A stretch of DNA of 64,000 nt from assembly GCA_003184365.1 (NCBI GenBank), contig NKYR01000077.1, forward strand, positions 1 to 64,000, in the 5' to 3' direction. Positions 45,067 to 54,997 of this stretch are shown piece after piece. Numbering within the stretch: position 1 is the first letter of the stretch; each line of letters starts with the position of its first letter. The translations under genes and the position numbers were made by a program. This DNA is from Evernia prunastri. Taxonomy: Eukaryota; Ascomycota; Lecanoromycetes; Lecanorales; Parmeliaceae. The notes beneath the pieces were generated by a model. It did not search any database. It saw only the letters and a program-made list of their open reading frames with translations, and was not told the origin of the DNA.

Positions 45067-45970
45067 ATGTCCAGCAAGTCACCCTATCATCCTCTTGATC
45101 CGGTAAACCCATGCTAAACCCATCCTAGGCGCGCCTCCAGACTACTGTACGGCCCCACTATCTAATGCCTCTTGTACTTCTAATACATGCAGATGTGATC
45201 CTCGAAATATCACCCCAAGCTACCCAACAGCAAATCCGGGATGCCTACAAGAAGTATATTCACGGCATATCCGTTGGTCAATAGAGCGCGCTAAATATCT
45301 TGTTCAGACAAGCCTTGAAATCGCACCCCGACCGTGTCCCTTCTGACTCGCCCGAACGCCCTGCTCGCACCAAGAAATTCCAGCAGATTAATGACGCATA
45401 TTACACACTTTCAGACCCCACTCGTCGCCGGGACTATGACTCCGCTCGCTCTTACCATGGGTTTCCCACTGGTGATGGAGACAGCGATCCTGACACGGAA
45501 GAGATACCCCGCCAAGAAAAGCCATCCGGTGGCTTTCCTTGGTCTGCATTTGGATTCGGTGCGAAAAACAGTCAGGAAGAAGAACATTTCAGCAATGAGC
45601 AGTTCGGAGGTATTTTTGAGGAGATGTTGAGAGAGGAAGGGATGGCAGAGGGCAAGGAAGCAAAGCCTACCAGCAAATTTTGGAGCATGGTAGGAGGACT
45701 GAGTGGTGGAGCTATGGGCTTCATCGTCGCAAATTTCCCCGGGGCTATCGCTGGAGCAGTGGCGGGCAACAGGCTAGGAGCAGTGAGAGATGCGAGAGGC
45801 AAAAGCGTCTACAGCGTGTTCCAGGTGAGTGTTCTGCTTATGTCCTGTATCTTTGATGGAGCAAGGAGTGTGATTATCTGACGAGATATCAGGAGCTACC
45901 CCAAGGCGACAAAGCTAGATTGCTCAGTGAATTAGCTGCGAAAGTTTTTGCTCATGCGGTAGGGTCGTAA
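45067..45970 (+). CDS. J-domain (DnaJ-like) protein with Gly/Ala-rich hydrophobic segment, about 215 aa
   Basis: Exons that join in phase: one ending 45146 (D-Y-Y split at the splice), 45193-45253, 45308-45824 and 45893-45970. The J domain reads Y-V-I-L-E-I-S, A-T-Q-Q-Q-I-R-D-A-Y-K-K and K-S-H-P-D-R-V-P, then F-Q-Q-I-N-D-A-Y-Y-T-L-S-D and R-R-D-Y-D, so the HPD motif is intact. A glycine-zipper-like segment follows (G-G-L-S-G-G-A-M-G-F-I-V ... G-A-I-A-G-A-V-A-G-N). The 5' end is unresolved: ATG 45067 (M-S-S-K-S-P) is the likely start, but its exon does not join the D-Y-Y exon in phase with a clean intron. It is probably an Hsp70 co-chaperone with a membrane-associated tail. Confidence 0.75.
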
Positions 45971-46318
45971 TTGTTGAGATATTCGCTTGAGGCTGGATGA
46001 CTGGCGCAGGCGTTGTCCATGATGAATCGGATTCACAGGCACCTTTGCACGCGTACCTATTACCCCGTAACGCATTCATTAGACTTGGATACCCCCAAAT
46101 TAGAATGAGCACGTCGAATAATGTACGTACTGCGGAAGAGCCAGGTCTAAACTATTGGCCGAGCGGCGATCAATGCGACCATATGCTTTGGGCACTAAAC
46201 TTCTTCCACACAAGATCCGGGCACTACCCCAGGTCTTGGCAACTCTCATGGTGACGTTTCCGCAACGCCTCCTTCACCACCTCATCATCTTCACCATCCT
46301 CGTCTGACCAACTCATAC
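45971..46318. other. intergenic; promoter of the lipase
   Basis: No gene or distinctive site was recognised. Confidence 0.45.
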
Positions 46319-47596
46319 ATGATGTCTCGGTTTCTAACCTTCCTTCTATCATTATTATGTTGGTCTTCATCCCTATCTTCAACACTGGGTATTGCTCCCC
46401 TACAAGCGCCATTAGCGGCAGAGTTGCCGTCAACTTCCCAGCAAAACATATCCATCGAGCTCTTCAACGACCTAGAAGAGCTATCACGGATAGTCGATAT
46501 CTCTTATTGTGTCGGAGTGACAGGAACTGGAATCCTAAAGCCTTTCCTATGTGCGAGCCGATGCCAGGACTTTCCCAGCTTCGAGTTGGTGACGGTATGC
46601 GTCTAAATCTGGCTCTTCCGCTTGCGCCTTCATACTAATTATGATGGTTAGACATGGAATACAGGACCCTTCATGTCTGACAGCTGCGGATACATTGTCC
46701 TTTCTCATCCTCCATCTCCTCCAAGGATTATCGTGGCGTTCCGCGGAACATATTCAGTAGCGAATACCATTATCGACCTGTCAACAGTTCCACAAGAGTA
46801 CGTCCCTTATCCGGGCGACGAGGACGAGGATGAGCATGAGCATGCCAGGAGCTTGCGGAAACGGGCAATAAACCCTCAGAAGGCTGAATGTACCAATTGC
46901 ACCGTCCATGCCGGGTTCATGACCTCGTGGAGGCATACTCGACCTCACATCCTGCCCCATCTTAAAGAGCTCCTTCAGAAATATCCAGACTACCAGTTGA
47001 CCTTAGTCGGACATTCCCTCGGTGGGGCGGTTGCAGCTCTTGCATCTCTAGACTTCGAATCTCGTGGCTGGAAACCCCAGATAACCACTTTTGGTGAGCC
47101 AAGAATCGGTAACCAAGGATTGATGCAATATCTTGACAAGTCTTTCTCGGACACCGGTCACGTGGACATTACCGGCAGGTACAGGCGAGTAACACACGTC
47201 GATGACCCGGTACCGTTGCTTCCTTTGACAGAATGGGGCTATCAAATGCACGCTGGGGAAGTCTACATCTCCAAGCCGGAACTATCTCCTGAGGCCAAGG
47301 ACGTGAGATACTGTGAGGGCGATGAAGATCCAAATTGTATAGCGGGTGCGGAAGTCCACGCCGAAGGTAATGAGGGCCCCAGAGTCCTAAGCATCGAGCA
47401 AGGTGCCGATATAGAAGGTTTTAAGAACTGGTGGAACGACACGAAGGGCCTTTTGCAGGTCCCGCCACGCTTTCGAATTTGGCAATTGTTCTTTGCTCAT
47501 CGAGACTACTTCTGGAGACTGGGGCTTTGCATACCTGGCGGAGATCCTAAGGATTGGTACCGAGAGTATCCTCACATTGAGGAAGGAGAGCTTTGA
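46319..47596 (+). CDS. secreted class-3 lipase, 406 aa
   Basis: Two exons, 46319-46594 and 46652-47596, joined in frame across a 57-nt intron. A signal peptide (residues about 1-22) is followed by the Lipase_3 fold: I-V-A-F-R-G-T-Y-S, H-A-G-F-M, and the nucleophile elbow L-V-G-H-S-L-G-G-A with Ser 214. Then come T-F-G-E-P-R-I-G-N and T-H-V-D-D-P-V-P-L-L-P, which supplies the acidic residue; the histidine lies further on. Residues about 135-150 form an acidic insertion (D-E-D-E-D-E-H-E-H) before R-K-R, a possible Kex2 cleavage site. It hydrolyses an ester, probably triacylglycerol; a feruloyl-esterase activity is possible in this family. ATG 46322 is an equally good start. Confidence 0.88.
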
Positions 47597-47759
47597 TTGC
47601 CATCTGAGCTTCTTGTTTTTTTAGCGATGGCGTTGGTGGTGCGTCATGGATACCTAGGGTTATATAGAACATGATACGGCGAATACTCAAGGGCTTGAAC
47701 ATCGTAATTCGAGCGCGGAGAACTTCCTTTGCTGAAACTCCAAACCAGCGTGATTGTCA

Positions 47760-48124
47760 TCATCTCATGATGTTCCTAATTCCGGGAGAGGAATAGATCT
47801 CTAGCTGCCTCTGGCCTTTCCGTAATAGATACTCAATTGCAGCGAAGTCCTTCTTGTCCAGCCCAATATTCCTTTCGAACTCGGTCCTATGACGCAAGCT
47901 GTTAATTATTTGCTTTGCCCTGGACTGATGATTCCCTTTAACAGTACTTACCTTGCAAAGCCCTTGAAATTTTCCCGTACGTCCTAATGCGGATTAGATT
48001 CCTTCTTCGCTGTTATATATCGAGCTTCGTAGAGAAAGGGACAAACCGCTGGCTTTTTCTTGGTCTCTCTCAGGCACTGGCGATAAAGCGATAAGACCCC
48101 TCTCTGCAATCCTGAGAGCCTCAT
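47760..48124 (-). CDS. SDH6: succinate dehydrogenase assembly factor 1 (LYR protein), 78 aa
   Basis: Three exons on the minus strand, 48124-48047, 47983-47952 and 47886-47760, joined through introns of 63 and 65 nt. The total is exactly 79 codons. It is a small LYR-family protein: L-Q-R-G-V-L-S-L-Y-R-Q-C-L-R carries the L-Y-R motif near residue 13. Then come R-E-N-F-K-G-F-A-R, F-E-R-N-I-G-L-D-K-K-D-F, and I-E-Y-L-L-R-K-G-Q-R-Q-L-E, which is diagnostic of SDHAF1/Sdh6. In other fungi this mitochondrial protein helps insert iron-sulfur clusters into the Sdh2 subunit of complex II. The coding region is so split that no single open frame shows it. Confidence 0.9.
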
Positions 48125-48462
48125 GTCACCGACAATCAGATGAACGAGGTGAGAATTAACAGCGCTGCCAGGAACAATCGGTAACACTCCCGGATGCAGA
48201 TGCGCTTAAGCCCTAAAAATCCGACATCTAAAAGTCTGTACCTTACCTCCGTAAGCCCAAACGTTTTAAGACTCGTACGGAAGTGTTACCGAGCGAATGC
48301 CGGTCTTTACAAGGCCCGCTCGAAGGTGATGCAATTCCTCCATGGGCAACAATACATGAGTTCCTCGGTCTATGTCAAGTAATCTGTAGCGATTTTAGAA
48401 CTTGTGTACCTTGTATCGCCGCTGAAAGTCGCTGAAGTGCTCTGATTCATCTAGTCCTCGTT
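48125..48462. other. divergent intergenic region
   Basis: Lies between the assembly-factor gene (minus) and the FAH-family gene (plus) and is probably a shared promoter region. No specific site was identified. Confidence 0.45.
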
Positions 48463-49437
48463 ATGCCTCCTTTCTCGCGCCTGGTACGATTCCTGGCCAA
48501 AGACGGCAGAACATACTATGGAGATGCCATTTTACCGCAAGGTGTCAGCGATATAGGCAAGGCAAAGCAAGCTCGAGTGATCAAGGGAGATGTGTTCGGT
48601 AGGCACGACGTGACGGAGCAAATCGCCGTACGTGCTTCCACCACACAGTCGTATCCTACTGTTAGCTAAAGCCAATTAGGATGTACGCCTTCTCCTCGCT
48701 CCCCTTGCCAGCGAAGACGTCAAAACCGTCCGTTGCCTCGGCCTCAATTATGAACAGCACGCCAAGGAATCGAAGATGCCGCTGCCAAAGTATCCCGTCT
48801 TATTCTACAAACCAGTCACCTCACTGGGCGGGCCCTTCGACAACGTTCCCATCCCTGCCATGGCCCAAGAAGTGGATGGCTTAGATTACGAATGCGAGCT
48901 CGTGGCCATTATTGGCAAGGAGGCCAGGGAAGTCTCGGAGTCGGAAGCTCTTGACTATGTCATGGGCTATGCAGTCGGTGATGATGTATCACATCGCGAA
49001 TGGCAACTGAAGAGAGGAGGCGGGCAGTGGGCGCTGGGAAAAGGCTTTGATGGATGGGCGCCATACGGGCCAGGTATAGTGTCGAGTGCTTTGATCAAAG
49101 ATCCTCAAGCCCTCAGGATCACGACGAAGGTTAATGGGAAAACTGTACAGGAAAGTAGTACTAAGGACATGATCTTTGGCGTGGCAAAGACGATTAGCTT
49201 CCTGAGTCGAGGGACGACTCTCCTTCCGGGGGATTTGATATTTACTGGAACGTAAGTGCTAGTGCCTGCCTGAACCTCGAAAATTGGGCTGATTTTGTGA
49301 TTAGACCGCAAGGCGTAGGCTCGGGCAGGAAACCGCCGTTGTGGCTCAAGGACGGTGATGTTGTTGAGGTCGGCCTGGAAGGCATTGGGACTTGCGTGAA
49401 TAAAATTGAACATATCAAAAGCAGACCAAAACTTTAG
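48463..49437 (+). CDS. fumarylacetoacetate-hydrolase family protein, 289 aa
   Basis: Three exons, 48463-48627, 48680-49251 and 49305-49437, sum to exactly 290 codons. Family marks: C-L-G-L-N-Y-E-Q-H-A-K-E, P-V-L-F-Y-K-P, the metal-binding D-Y-E-C-E-L-V-A-I-I-G, G-Y-A-V-G-D-D-V-S-H-R-E-W-Q, G-K-G-F-D-G-W-A-P-Y-G-P, L-P-G-D-L-I-F-T-G-T, and P-Q-G-V-G-S-G-R-K-P-P-L-W-L-K-D-G-D. The length and the absence of the long FAH N-terminal domain point to the FAHD1/FAHD2-like group (acylpyruvase or oxaloacetate-decarboxylase type) rather than true fumarylacetoacetase. The exact substrate is not readable. Confidence 0.9.
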
Positions 49438-50490
49438 ACTAGCCGAGCTTTATCTGCCTTGCACAAGAAAATGCAATACATGCATAGTCCTCACCATGAT
49501 TATAGAAGTACATCAGCTTTCACTTCGGTACCTCATTCTTCGAATAATCTTCGTTATTCCTCCGCATGTCACTCTACTTCTTACTTCGGGTTTCCGCCGC
49601 ATCGAAAAACCGTGTAAAACTAGGTATGTCTTGATTGACTCTTAAATATACCGACGTCCATCACTGGTCTTCCGTTTATACATCGAACAGCTTTCTTCTC
49701 TTTCTCCTTGTCAAGCCATCGGTCTCCCACCTCCAGGCGTTCCAGTCTAAGCAAGATAACATGACCCTCCAAAGTCCTCACCATGCAGATCAATAAGTCT
49801 CCAGTCTTTTGAGTGCATACACTGAGAACGACCAGACTATCCGCCCCGAGGTCGGTAAAGCGAACTCTAGCGCTAGCGTCCTTGAAGTGGAGCCCTTCCC
49901 GCAACCTCTGCCAGAAATCCAGCACAGGCTCGATGACACAAACCTACGCCACCCTGCTGCAGACCCATACTGATCTCCTCAGAAACGCACTCGCAGCTGC
50001 ATATTTGCCGTCAGCCTTGGTGAGCTGAAGAGTTAAGGAAATTCAGAGCGGGAGAAGGTCAGAGTTGAGGGAATGACCGGTGAGAGAAGATAGGACCATG
50101 CGGAGGAAGAACTTCGAGTATTGAGGAGCTGTACAGAGATCTGATTGGAGCTGCTAGATGGACGACTTTGTGAAGGAGCGATAAATGGTTGTTCGAAAAG
50201 GCAAGGCAAAGTCCTACTGAGCTCTTTCCGTATGTCGTGTAACTCATGTCTGTCCTACTTGCCTCGCATCTCAACACACATTCCCTTGACACACGTCAAG
50301 GTGCATCTTTTCAACACGAAGTCTGCCAGTGCGTAGATTATCGAGGGAGCCTTTAAGGCCCTCAGATTTTCGTGTTCTTTCCTCGCTTCAGACCTCATAC
50401 AGCAGATTTCTGATATAGTCTACCAGGACACGCTTGATTGCATGGGATAGCCTGCATTTTCTGGATACAGGGTGTTGCTTTTCATGAAAG
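49438..50490. other. intergenic, no gene supported
   Basis: Minus-strand frames at 49620-49925 and 50059-50292 have hydrophobic, ordered-looking sequence but no recognised family and no confirmed splice link. A small gene here is possible. Confidence 0.4.
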
Positions 50491-51397
50491 ATGACCCAAT
50501 TCTGTACGTCACCATCCACAATCAACGCCCGTCACTTTTTTAAAGGTATAGCACTAACGCACCTCAGTCGTCCAACTACCAGCGGGAGACACCATAACTC
50601 TAGATCTCGATTTCGACGCAACCACGGTCGCAGCAGTGAAAGCGACAGTCGATGCCCGTCTTGAATCAATCTGGCGCGCCAGTGGCGTTCGCATCCTTCG
50701 GAGTGATCTCCCATTCTGTGGCATCACATTGAGGTATCAGAGCAGACCTTTAGCGATGGACAAAGTGCTCTCCGACTTCAACATTGGCGCAGATTCGACG
50801 CTGTACGCGCAATGGCCGCAGAAGAGCGACAAGGACGAAAGGAGGAAGCGGTATGGAAAGGGTTGGGGGAACGAGCGTACGCTGGAAAGCAGAAGGAGGA
50901 AGGAGAAGGGGTTAAAGAGAGCGGAGAGGGAAGAAAACACCTTAGAGAAGAAGAGTTTGCGTGGAACGCCTAAGAAAAAGACATCTGGAGTGCTGGACGC
51001 TACCGCTCATTCTGCACGTGGGACTGACGTGGGCGAACGAATCTCGAACGTGTGCGTGTCAGACGATGGGCAAGGCGACGGACCAGGCGATGATGCTGAG
51101 GTCGAAGCGGAAGGAGACAGGGTAGATGAAGGCGCGCATGGCATCAACGAAGAAGTTGCGGGTGAAGAAAACGAGCAACAAGCAGACGACGAGAGGCAAG
51201 CAGAGAGAGCAACGAGGGAAGCTGAACATGATGATCCCTTCGCGGATGAGGACTCTGACAAAGAGAATCGAGAGCCGACCTTTGTGCCTGTCGTAGCAAA
51301 TCAAGCGGGTGGCTATCCAGCAGAGGAGTGGTCAGCCTATGATGAGAGTTATAGTCGCTTGGGAGTAGACTTGCTGGAGGAAGACCTTGAGTTTTGA
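50491..51397 (+). CDS. ubiquitin-like-domain protein with long acidic/charged tail, 280 aa
   Basis: Exon 1 is only 13 nt (50491-50503, M-T-Q-F plus one base) and joins exon 2 (50568-51397) across a 64-nt intron, giving 281 codons. Residues 1-90 have the pattern of a ubiquitin-like fold: F-V-V-Q-L-P-A-G-D-T-I-T-L-D, V-A-A-V-K-A-T-V-D, L-R-Y-Q-S-R-P-L and V-L-S-D-F-N-I ... T-L-Y. The rest is a basic K/R/E stretch (about 90-140), then a strongly acidic D/E-rich disordered tail. No C-terminal di-glycine is present, so it is a domain protein and not a conjugated modifier. Function unknown; it is not an obvious Sde2 or UBX protein. Confidence 0.7.
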
Positions 51398-51535
51398 TCT
51401 CATTATTGGCGGTTGACCCGAGGGCGTTCGGAGGCCTTCGATGCTAGGCAAGGGTACACAATGACACAACTGAAGCTGGGAGGGGAGCAAAGGGCATCAT
51501 ATCCCTCTATCTTGCAGTACCAATTAACTTGCCTT

Positions 51536-52447
51536 TCAGACTTCCTGCGTCCTTCCATAGCCCCTAATGTTCTCCGCGAAGGCCCAACTCTGGTTCTCCA
51601 GCTGTTCATCTTCCTTCAACTCCACGCCGCCCTCCTTGGTGACAATGGCGATCGAATACCTATCTAAACTTCTCGCATCTCTGTAGAATAGCACCTTCAT
51701 ACACTCTTTCACCGCATCCACAGCCTTTTCCCTTGTCACTTCCGAGACCTGGCTCTCGTCATCCGCCACCTTTCTCAACAACGGCTGTGCTAGATGTGCT
51801 CCGAATCCTGTTGCCAGCGTTGGGCTACTAAAAGTCGTGCCCAGTAAATCTACGCTGCTCAGAAATGGCTTGTCATCTCCATCGAGTCCGGCTACTAGCA
51901 TCTGATTCCACAGCGGGTTGATGTCGGAGCGGCGCTTGTACATGACCTTTGATAGGTAGGTGTGTAGGTTTCTAGCATTGAGGCCATGTCCTTCTGAGGA
52001 GTAATTTTCTGTGACGTCGAGCGAATTAAGAAGCCGGTCGATGTATTGCATGTCTGAGACATCGCCGCCGATGCCGACGATTGCGCGAGAGTTGAAAGGC
52101 CGGAGGCGTTTTACGTCTGTGAAACGGGCGAGAGAACCGTAGGATGCTATGGGGGAAGGAAGAAGCATTAGCGGGATCGACTTGTCTAGCCAGAGACGTT
52201 GGACTTACCTAAATTATCTGCAGCGATGACAACCCCATCCTTGAACTTCACCGCGAGGACCGATGTTCCGGTGACTATGGGCTGTTGAGTGTGGGTCTGA
52301 GGGTGAGTAGATTGAAGATATGAAGCATCGTAGGGTCCATAGACATCATCGCGTGGCTGTAACAAGAGTCATGCATCAGCTATAGCTCGTGCAAGAGTAA
52401 GCAGGCTCTTGACTTACACGGCCCCATGCCTGGGGAAGGTGGTTCAT
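51536..52447 (-). CDS. PRE4: 20S proteasome beta-7 subunit (Pre4), 262 aa
   Basis: Three exons on the minus strand, 52447-52418, 52356-52209 and 52146-51536, sum to 263 codons through introns of 61 and 62 nt. It starts M-N-H-L-P-Q-A-W-G-R with a short propeptide, then T-Q-Q-P-I-V-T-G-T-S-V-L-A-V-K-F-K-D-G-V and A-A-D-N-L-A-S-Y-G-S-L-A-R-F, which is characteristic of beta-7/Pre4. The subunit belongs to the inner beta ring; its N-terminal region is not catalytic in other species. Length is normal and there is no damage. A second proteasome gene, RPT4, lies 9 kb away. Confidence 0.93.
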
Positions 52448-54058
52448 TTCAAGGATCTTGCTGTTTTCACGAAGGGCTTGATGTAGCTTTCGAACTTTGA
52501 CGTGGAATATCCGAGAATCTAGAGATTCTAGTAAACCCGCAAGTATAAAGAGGCAAATGGAGTGAATGGGAGCTCTATGAGCATGGGAAGGTCTGCGTGT
52601 ATTGGTACCAAGACCGCTTGGCGCGCTAGGGTACTATCCCTTCTCCGTCGATCATGTTTACATCTTATAAGGTGTTCCTCCAATAATCTTATGGGTGACC
52701 TGATCATCACCAAAATAACAGGTGCTCTAAATTCCACTGCTATCCGCAGAGGAAGCTCGCTGTGGAAATCGACATACGTTGTCTGAACTCCGAGCGAGGC
52801 CCTACCATCGATTGATCCTTCCCAAAGCCAGTCACTTAGTAAACCCCAGCTTTTCAGCTTCCATCTGTCTGTGCCAAGTCTCGTCGACGCTTAATACATG
52901 CTCACCTCCTGGCACACAGCTACAGAAGCCTTTGAGTACCGAGGCAAAGATGGAAGACATGTTCACTATCCATCCTATACGGGCTAAAACCCGCAAAAGA
53001 TATCGAACGAGGCAGAAAGCATTGTAATAGTTCGAACCTGACCTTGACAACGGGTTTAGAACAAATCACAGTTACTAGTAATGATCGTATAAGAAGTGAT
53101 ACGAATGTCTTGCTTAGTTAGATAGGAAAAGGTGCAACCAACCGGTGCACCAGCCGATCAATTACTTGATTGGAGCACCTCCCATTGGCTCAAAGGAGCA
53201 TCAGATCCTGTTTTGACTGTGAGTCCTTTAGCTCTGGAAATGATAAAATATCCACACAATGGCATACGGAAACGCAGCCACTGGCTGTTTTTGATAGCCA
53301 GTCATCAAAAAGAAAACATGGAGGTAGTTCCAAGTGTGACACCAAGCTGTCCCTGATGTCTGACAGAGAGCACACTTGCTACAAGGTAAGTTCGCTTTAC
53401 AGTATTATCAATTGTGGAAGGAAGACGCTTTCTAAGGTTACACACTCACACAAATAAATAAGGTACGAAGCGACTAGAGACTGTGCTCTGCCTCCTTCGT
53501 GATACCTCCTCCCCCGTCATTACTCTCGTGACTTGTCATCAAGCGATGAATCCTACTTAATATACCCCGCTTTTCCACGCGTATGTTCTCCGGATTTACT
53601 CCGTACAGACTATCAACTTCTCCGTGCTGTTTCATGTTCGAAGTGTGCTGACTTGCTGTTCGGTCTATGGCTCAAATATAACAATATATCTCGCCATCCC
53701 TATTTCTCGTTTGCACAGAATCAAGGGACCCTGCGTGCGTGGATCAATGATTGAGATGGCGCGAACGTAATGCATCGCTCGCCGTGATGTTGGCAGTGGC
53801 ATCCTGCTAGGACTTTCCGAAATTCATATCCTTTCCTCCGCCTGTGACGAGGACGTTTGTTAAGAAGACACTCTGCCAGCCACGGCCTCGTTCCACCCCC
53901 ATTTCAAAGTCAGCATTTACGCACGTTTGTGATTTTCAAGCTTTGCCAAGATTGTTCTCTACTCAAGACTCAAGAGCAGGATGTCTCCTGGCTTTTGATT
54001 TTTCCCCTATCCCAATTGCCTCCCATCTTCTAAGGATTATACAATTTTTTCTCCAAGC
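52448..54058. other. intergenic, no gene supported
   Basis: Several short frames at 52562-53457, 53533-53754 and 53844-54425 lack motifs. The right end contains the promoter of the next gene. Confidence 0.4.
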
Positions 54059-54997
54059 ATGCGTTTCTCCCTCCACAGATCAGCGGCCGAGGGGTCACTT
54101 CTACCGTCAAATACCTCTTCTCCAGGATCCAATACCCGGGCAGACTCGGCTCCATCCGAGCCGCCACCGGCATATGCTCCCCACAATTCAGATAGGCCTT
54201 CTGGCATCCCCAGCAGCTTGCTCCCGCGCCGTCTTAGGTCATGGCTTAATGGCGGAGCTTCACCGTCGTCTGCGCTTTATTACGGACCCAGCACTCAATC
54301 ATTCACACCTCGACCGGCCCCCGAGTCCGACCAGAAGCAGCCGGTCACCGTTCAAAGAAGTCCCTACCGGGTGCAAGTGTGCCCACACGAATTCCTCTCA
54401 TTCGAGCGGCTTGAACGTATCATGAGTTTACCCGGCTTCAAGGGGAGCTACAAAAAGTTGGAAGCTCTCACGGCGGGACTGCATCACGTCGACTCCTTCG
54501 CCTCGAACAATCGGCTCTGCAAGCCAAGACCCATCGACTATGACGATCTACAAGCGGAGATTGAATACCTTCATTCAAAAGGGCAGGGTCTATTCCTGAC
54601 CACTCGGTGGTTCTTACCCAACTTCATCGTCCGAAGCTCTTCCAAGTCCGCGCTCCAGGATTTTTTGCGGGGATTAGACATCATGCTATGCCCGCACAAG
54701 ACTTTTGATGACCCTTGGATAATCGAGGTACTGTATCGGATGGCTCATCCCAAAGGGAGGCTCGCGGATCCGTTGGATCAGTGGGAAGCCGACGTGAAAT
54801 CTGCAATGGACGCCAGTGGCTCTTGCGAGGCGCGGTGCCAAAAATGTTCCACCTACTATACATTGTTTGTTAGTGGTAGCGAGGCCAAGTTGGAAGTGGC
54901 CAGAAACCTCGGCGACGGCAAATCGCGATTAGACCCAGTATGGCTTGCACAGTACTGTGTCGAAGTGGAGGATCAAGGAGCAAGACCTCCAATGTAG
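54059..54997 (+). CDS. uncharacterised fungal protein with Cys/His motifs, 312 aa
   Basis: Single exon from ATG 54059 to TAG. Residues 1-100 are Ser/Pro-rich and probably disordered. The ordered part holds V-C-P-H-E-F-L-S-F-E-R-L-E-R, L-E-A-L-T-A-G-L-H-H-V-D-S-F-A, N-N-R-L-C-K-P-R, M-L-C-P-H-K-T-F-D-D-P-W-I, and C-E-A-R-C-Q-K-C-S-T-Y-Y. Repeated C-P-H and C-x-x-C patterns suggest metal binding, but no known zinc-finger class fits. I do not know a function. A degenerate partial copy lies about 1 kb downstream on the other strand (about 55985-56085). Confidence 0.7.
   Translation: MRFSLHRSAAEGSLLPSNTSSPGSNTRADSAPSEPPPAYAPHNSDRPSGIPSSLLPRRLRSWLNGGASPSSALYYGPSTQSFTPRPAPESDQKQPVTVQRSPYRVQVCPHEFLSFERLERIMSLPGFKGSYKKLEALTAGLHHVDSFASNNRLCKPRPIDYDDLQAEIEYLHSKGQGLFLTTRWFLPNFIVRSSSKSALQDFLRGLDIMLCPHKTFDDPWIIEVLYRMAHPKGRLADPLDQWEADVKSAMDASGSCEARCQKCSTYYTLFVSGSEAKLEVARNLGDGKSRLDPVWLAQYCVEVEDQGARPPM

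Noticed and set aside
50636..51397. Long minus-strand frames opposite the ubiquitin-like gene (Ser/Leu-rich)
   Set aside because: They are shadows of the Glu/Lys/Arg-rich coding strand.
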